Shown piece after piece: positions 60,001 to 64,000 of a stretch of DNA of 64,000 bases. The stretch lies in the NCBI GenBank assembly GCA_016785225.1, contig JAFBJZ010000739.1:1-64000 (forward strand). Reading direction: 5' to 3'. The notes below the pieces were generated by a model, which ran no database searches, was not told the origin of the DNA, and was given only the letters and a program-made list of their open reading frames with translations. The first letter of the stretch is position 1. The number at the start of each line of letters is the position of its first letter. The position numbers and the translations under genes are program-made. This stretch comes from Psettodes erumei. Its lineage: Eukaryota; Chordata; Actinopteri; Pleuronectiformes; Psettodidae.

Positions 60001-63000
60001 GTCACTCCATAGGCAGCAGGTAAACGCACAAAGCTCAGATCTGCAGGGCTCAGCTCTCCACACTGATGGGCTGTGACCTGCCTCTCCTTATGTTTGTTTT
60101 CATTCTCCCCACTTTCCTCCCTCCAACTCGCGTCCTTGTGCCTAAAGCGTGCGGCGGGTAGGAGGGCCCAAGAGGCGTGAAAGCCGAACGGTAAACACGG
60201 TAATAAGGAAGTGGTGTAAAGGCAGGGAACAGCGGGGAGCTGATGGGACTGCGCTGCTTAGCCAGTTCCCCTACATTTCCTGCCCAGCGGGACGCCTTCA
60301 GCATGTGGCTCTATGTCTCAGCACTTACTGTAGAGCTGCCATTCTGCTATATTACCCCTTCCCATTCATGCCTTCATTCACTCTCTTTTCTTACGATTCT
60401 GAGGCTTGTCAGACAGAAACACACAGGGTCGTGTCAGTCGGTTGAGAAAAAGTTTAAACAACAAAACCATGGAAGAAGCTGAAGATGCTTAAAGAGTAAA
60501 CCTGGTATGGAGGGAAGAAACTCTCCACAATCCAAATTTCAGTTTATAAAAATGTGAACAATAGCAGTGATTTTTAGAAAAACTGTTTTCCACATTATCT
60601 AAATATCCTATTATTACGAATACTGTACGTGGAAACGAAGAACCATTTTTAGCTTGCTCGATAATTATTTTACTTACTTTTTTTAAAACATGTTTTCAGA
60701 TCCCATTATTGCTACACCAAGGGATGTCTGTTTAACATTTATTGACTTATCACATCAACGTCTCCCTGTTCATCAAACCCTTTACACACACACACACACA
60801 CACAAAGACAAGCAGGCTCTTTGTGGTTTAATGCACCGTAAATACAATTTCACACTTGTAGAGACTCCAGTATGCTCCCAATTAACCCTGCAAGCTTCTT
60901 CATCCACCTGATTAGATAAATTATCAACGCACAACAACAACATGGCCCCCACGGCTTCACAGACACACTAAGCACTGCTGTTTCCATCATAAACGTGCAC
61001 TTCACAGGTCTGCTCTCTGAAAATACACTGTAAAGCACATCGCTTATATGTATGTAAGAGGTTAAGGCTACATAATCCAACATCTGGATTTCATTCGAAG
61101 GCTATAACGGAACCAGACGTTACATATTGTGCTCATGGTTCCTTTAAAAGGCCAAATATCCTCAGGATACATAAAAACACATATGCATTTTTGGAGAAAA
61201 GATGGAAACAAGTGTCACTTGCATTTAAATTACTTAAATCTCCAGTAATCGTTACAAATATATCATTACAACTTTAATTTCAGATGATGCATTTACCAAC
61301 TTAATCTAAAATGTTTAACCACTTTTTTCTTTTGACGGTTAAAGAGTTCATAAAATAAGTATTAGGTATGACTTTCTCATTTAATTTTTAAACATGTTGA
61401 ATTTTAAATTTCAGAGATTTTAGCTGAGTTTCATATATCAAAATGCCAAAATGAACACTCCCATTAGTGCATTATATAACAAATAACAGATGGTTGTGTA
61501 GTAAGATACATCACATTATTATTCTGAGCATTCCTGTGTTTCTTACTTTCTCCTTTTCTTTTCTCTTTTTTTTATTTGAAAAGGCCGCCTGAAATAGGTG
61601 CCTGTACGTGAAGCAAGACTGGTTTTTGCTAATGCTAGCTGGTGGAAACTAAGTTATTACTGTTCTCTGTGGGAGTGAGAGTAATGTTACCAGTGTTTGA
61701 CCTGAGTTAAACATTGTAGTTAAAACCACTTCAAAAAGGCACCTGCACCCTCGGGGAGAGAGCATTTCACCAAGTTTGCGACAAAACAGTGGCCCCCACC
61801 ACGAACTTCTCTCCGTATCTATGCTCTAGTTTATGCATCTGCATTTGAAGTGGAAAAAACGGGCGAGTTACAGGGCCAGACTCGGAAGTCATAACAAGAC
61901 AACCTGTCTCAGAGGCAAACGTGTGAGGTGAGTGTGAATTTGGGTTAGCCATCTAGCTGCTAAACCAGCTCTCTTGTTAAGGGAAGAGCACAGCTGTTTA
62001 CAGGTTTAATCCCCTGAGCTGTCAATTACAGCTGCTTAATGTTGGAGTCAGATGAAAATGAAACATTCTGGTAGAAATCATGGGTCACCTAAATGACTAC
62101 GCATGACAGATGGGCCATGTTTTCCATCTTCAGTGACCTGTGACACAAGCCTAGTCTCTAAATTTGCCCTGTCATCTGAATGACCTGGTCCACATGTAAA
62201 GATGACACTACACTTTCAGCACTTTAAAAATTTCTTTTCTATGCTTAACTGTATGTACGTATGTATGAAAATGGATTTCTGAAATGAATATCTAATCTTT
62301 TAAAACTTTAAGATTATGGTGGCTGGTATTAGTATTAGACATTTTGAATTTCGGATATTGCTTGACTTTGGAGGAAGTGACACACAGTTGACATCCACTC
62401 TGCACTCTTTAACACCGTTCACCACCGCACAGAGCCACATGTTGGAGGTGGGCTCTTTCCCTTAGGCCCTGCTCCCATGGTGAGACAGATTACTGTGGGA
62501 GGAGAAGGGCTGCCAGGGGAGGCTGGTGCCCCTGTTAGACGCATGGAAGCAAGGGGTTGTAAGCTGGGGTGGTGGAGTGGAGGGAATGATGCAGGGAGGT
62601 GGCAGGAAAGAGGGGAGGAGAGGGGGATAAGCTGCTCTGAGAGTTGAACTGAGCTCCAAAATGGTGTGTGGGGGCAAAGGATTAGGGAGGCTCTGAGGAA
62701 GACATCTGCTTCTGTGCCAAGCTCCACATTATCAAAGACACCAGCGTTTCCCACATCATCAACTTTTCATGAGCGCACTCACTGGTAAATATCAGTCGCA
62801 GCGGCTTGGGTCCCAAGGGAGAGGAGAGGGGGCGAGGAACTTTCCCTTATTTCAGAACAACACAAATCTGAAAGGCCTCTCTGAAAATCTTGGATACCAT
62901 ATAAAGTTTCTCTTCTTTTACTTATTCATTGAAGCATGGATCCCACTGTCTTTTCATCCATTAAACATGAGTTCATCCTATGTGGGTGTAATATTGTATC

Positions 63001-63363
63001 ATAAGTATGATCAATATTTCCTCTGGATCCATAAGAAAACAACCAGACATAGCTCTTCTCCATAACCGCTGGCATATATCTCACAAACAAAAACCTCTCT
63101 CCACACCGACTGACCTTCTCTTCCTCTGCAGCCCTCAGCATGCTCTCCCAGACGGCTCTGATGATGGGGATGTCTTGATGTCTTGTGGTGTAGCAGTGAG
63201 CCTGAATAACATGAGCCAGAGTCAAGCTGCTGATCACAGCCTCCAGAACCTTCTTCACGTGGCTGAAGGACACACAGGCCTGCGTTTTGGTGACAGCTCT
63301 CATCAGCTGCATGGTACATGGGACCAAAGCAATTTGTCCAGCACAGAAAACCAATTCATCTAC
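53883..63363 (-). CDS. DPH6 (diphthine-ammonia ligase), 3' part of gene: last three coding exons
   Basis: DPH6 amidates diphthine on elongation factor 2, using ATP and ammonium, in the cytosol. The catalytic adenine-nucleotide alpha-hydrolase domain is N-terminal and lies beyond the right edge. What is here is the C-terminal extension related to RidA/YjgF (endoribonuclease L-PSP) proteins: CAGQIALVPCTMQL opens the second RidA-like domain, and LLVTVVPALPRGAAVELHVT and a conserved tail follow. The three exons (63115-63363, 57740-58190, 53883-54001) join in phase (0 then 1) to give 273 codons including the stop, with no break. The identification rests on remembered family sequences and on synteny with AQR and ZNF770. 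Human DPH6 has 267 residues and lacks this extension; yeast and many fishes have it. Confidence 0.85.
54002..57739. other. DPH6 intron, 3.7 kb
   Basis: No nested gene seen. Contains short G-runs (54390s, 56460s) and TG stretches. Confidence 0.65.
57740..58190 (-). CDS. DPH6 penultimate coding exon
   Basis: 451 nt encoding SVAQVYNLQASSFEYHPSAL, LLVTVVPALPRGAAVELHVT, a Cys/Ser-rich beta region and VFHKCGHSLAQQIIK. PRGAAVE is a signature near the end of the second RidA-like domain of long DPH6 proteins. Phase 0 to 1. Donor GTACGT, a tandem donor. Confidence 0.85.
58191..63114. other. DPH6 intron, 4.9 kb
   Basis: Holds a CA run (60785-60803) and ordinary intronic DNA. A missed exon is not excluded, but the flanking exons already join in phase. 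Confidence 0.6.
63115..63363 (-). CDS. DPH6 exon, RidA-like domain start
   Basis: 249 nt, phase 0 to 0, encoding VDELVFCAGQIALVPCTMQL, VSFSHVKKVLEAVISS and DIPIIRAVWESMLRAAEEEK. The GQIAL and HVKKVLEA stretches follow the RidA/YjgF pattern. Acceptor TTTCCTCCAG, donor GTCAGT. Confidence 0.85.
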
Positions 63364-64000
63364 CTGGAGGAAAGAACATAGAAGGAAAACACAGTATGAG
63401 TGTCACTTTGTAATGGTAAAAACAAGACTATGAGTAGATAGCCAAACTAGTGGCTCAGTGAGGTAGTACTTAGACAAAGTGCTCATTTGAGCTAAATGGT
63501 AAATGCTTTAAATCCATGTGGTGGACAGACTGACAGACCAGCAGAGGAGCGTGGCTAGAAACAAAAATGTTGGTTTCGACAAGATAGAGGCATAAATCTC
63601 TTCAATTAGTTAATCTATTGCTTGATGCTCAATCATTGAATTTTAAAGAACTTACAACTAAGAGAAAAAGTGCCCCTCAAATCTAAAACACAGTGACTCT
63701 AACTCATAAATGCAAACCTCAGAACTCCTGCCTGTACTGGAGTGTGTATTAACTAACATGGTAAAAGAGTAAGACTGTTTAATGAGGCAATTATGAACTT
63801 GAACACTGAGTTGCAATTCAATCAGAAAACCGGATGTAAGAAAGAAGTCATCAAACTCCAAAATGAGTTTCATTAAATAAAAGTACAGAATTCATCTTGA
63901 GGTGCTATAATCAATTTAACATTAATTATAAGTGTATATATGAGTTGCAGTGTATTAATTAACAAGTTCCACCTCTACCATTTTTCAGCATCTTATCACC
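63364..64000. other. Start of the next upstream DPH6 intron
   Basis: No exon recognised up to the window edge. The N-terminal ligase domain of DPH6 must lie to the right. Confidence 0.5.

Noticed and set aside
63658..63873. 71-residue minus-strand frame near the right edge as another DPH6 exon
   Set aside because: No suitable splice sites in phase with the 63363 acceptor and no resemblance to the DPH6 family.
1..64000. CRISPR arrays, operons, phage or plasmid modules
   Set aside because: None seen; the only regular array is the satellite, and the genes are intron-rich vertebrate genes.

Overview
This is a stretch of vertebrate nuclear DNA, most probably from a spiny-rayed (percomorph) teleost. 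The signs are large genes split into short exons by GT-AG introns, abundant CA/TG microsatellites, and a TTAA-ended inverted-repeat element of a type I recall as common in percomorph genomes. I see no bacterial, viral or CRISPR feature. The species cannot be named from the sequence.

Layout. 1-1980: tandem satellite of about 176 bp units, running off the left edge. 2289-2507 (minus): a small cysteine-rich membrane protein that I do not recognise. 5433-47563 (minus): the complete gene for Aquarius (AQR/IBP160), the intron-binding helicase-like protein of the spliceosome. I could place 35 coding exons; joined, they total 4413 nt (1470 residues plus stop) with no frameshift or internal stop. A non-coding first exon and promoter-like DNA lie at about 48062-48240. 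48546-48981 (minus): a C2H2 zinc-finger fragment where ZNF770 sits in the human order, interrupted by an in-frame stop. 53883-63363 (minus): the last three coding exons of DPH6 (diphthine-ammonia ligase), whose 5' part lies beyond the right edge.

The order AQR - zinc-finger gene - DPH6 matches human 15q14 as I remember it, so the locus is ancient conserved synteny rather than an operon or an acquired island. The genes are not in one pathway: AQR works in pre-mRNA splicing and intronic snoRNP formation, DPH6 in the last step of diphthamide synthesis on elongation factor 2. They share only the minus-strand orientation.

I found no convincing unknown system. The points most worth a second look are the decayed zinc-finger exon, the long form of DPH6 with a RidA-like C-terminal extension (absent from the short human protein), the mosaic order of satellite variants, the TTAA inverted-repeat element in an AQR intron, tandem splice donors 4 nt apart, a splice acceptor built from a microsatellite, a possible upstream ORF in the AQR leader, and two CTCF-like sites pointing away from each other between AQR and DPH6.
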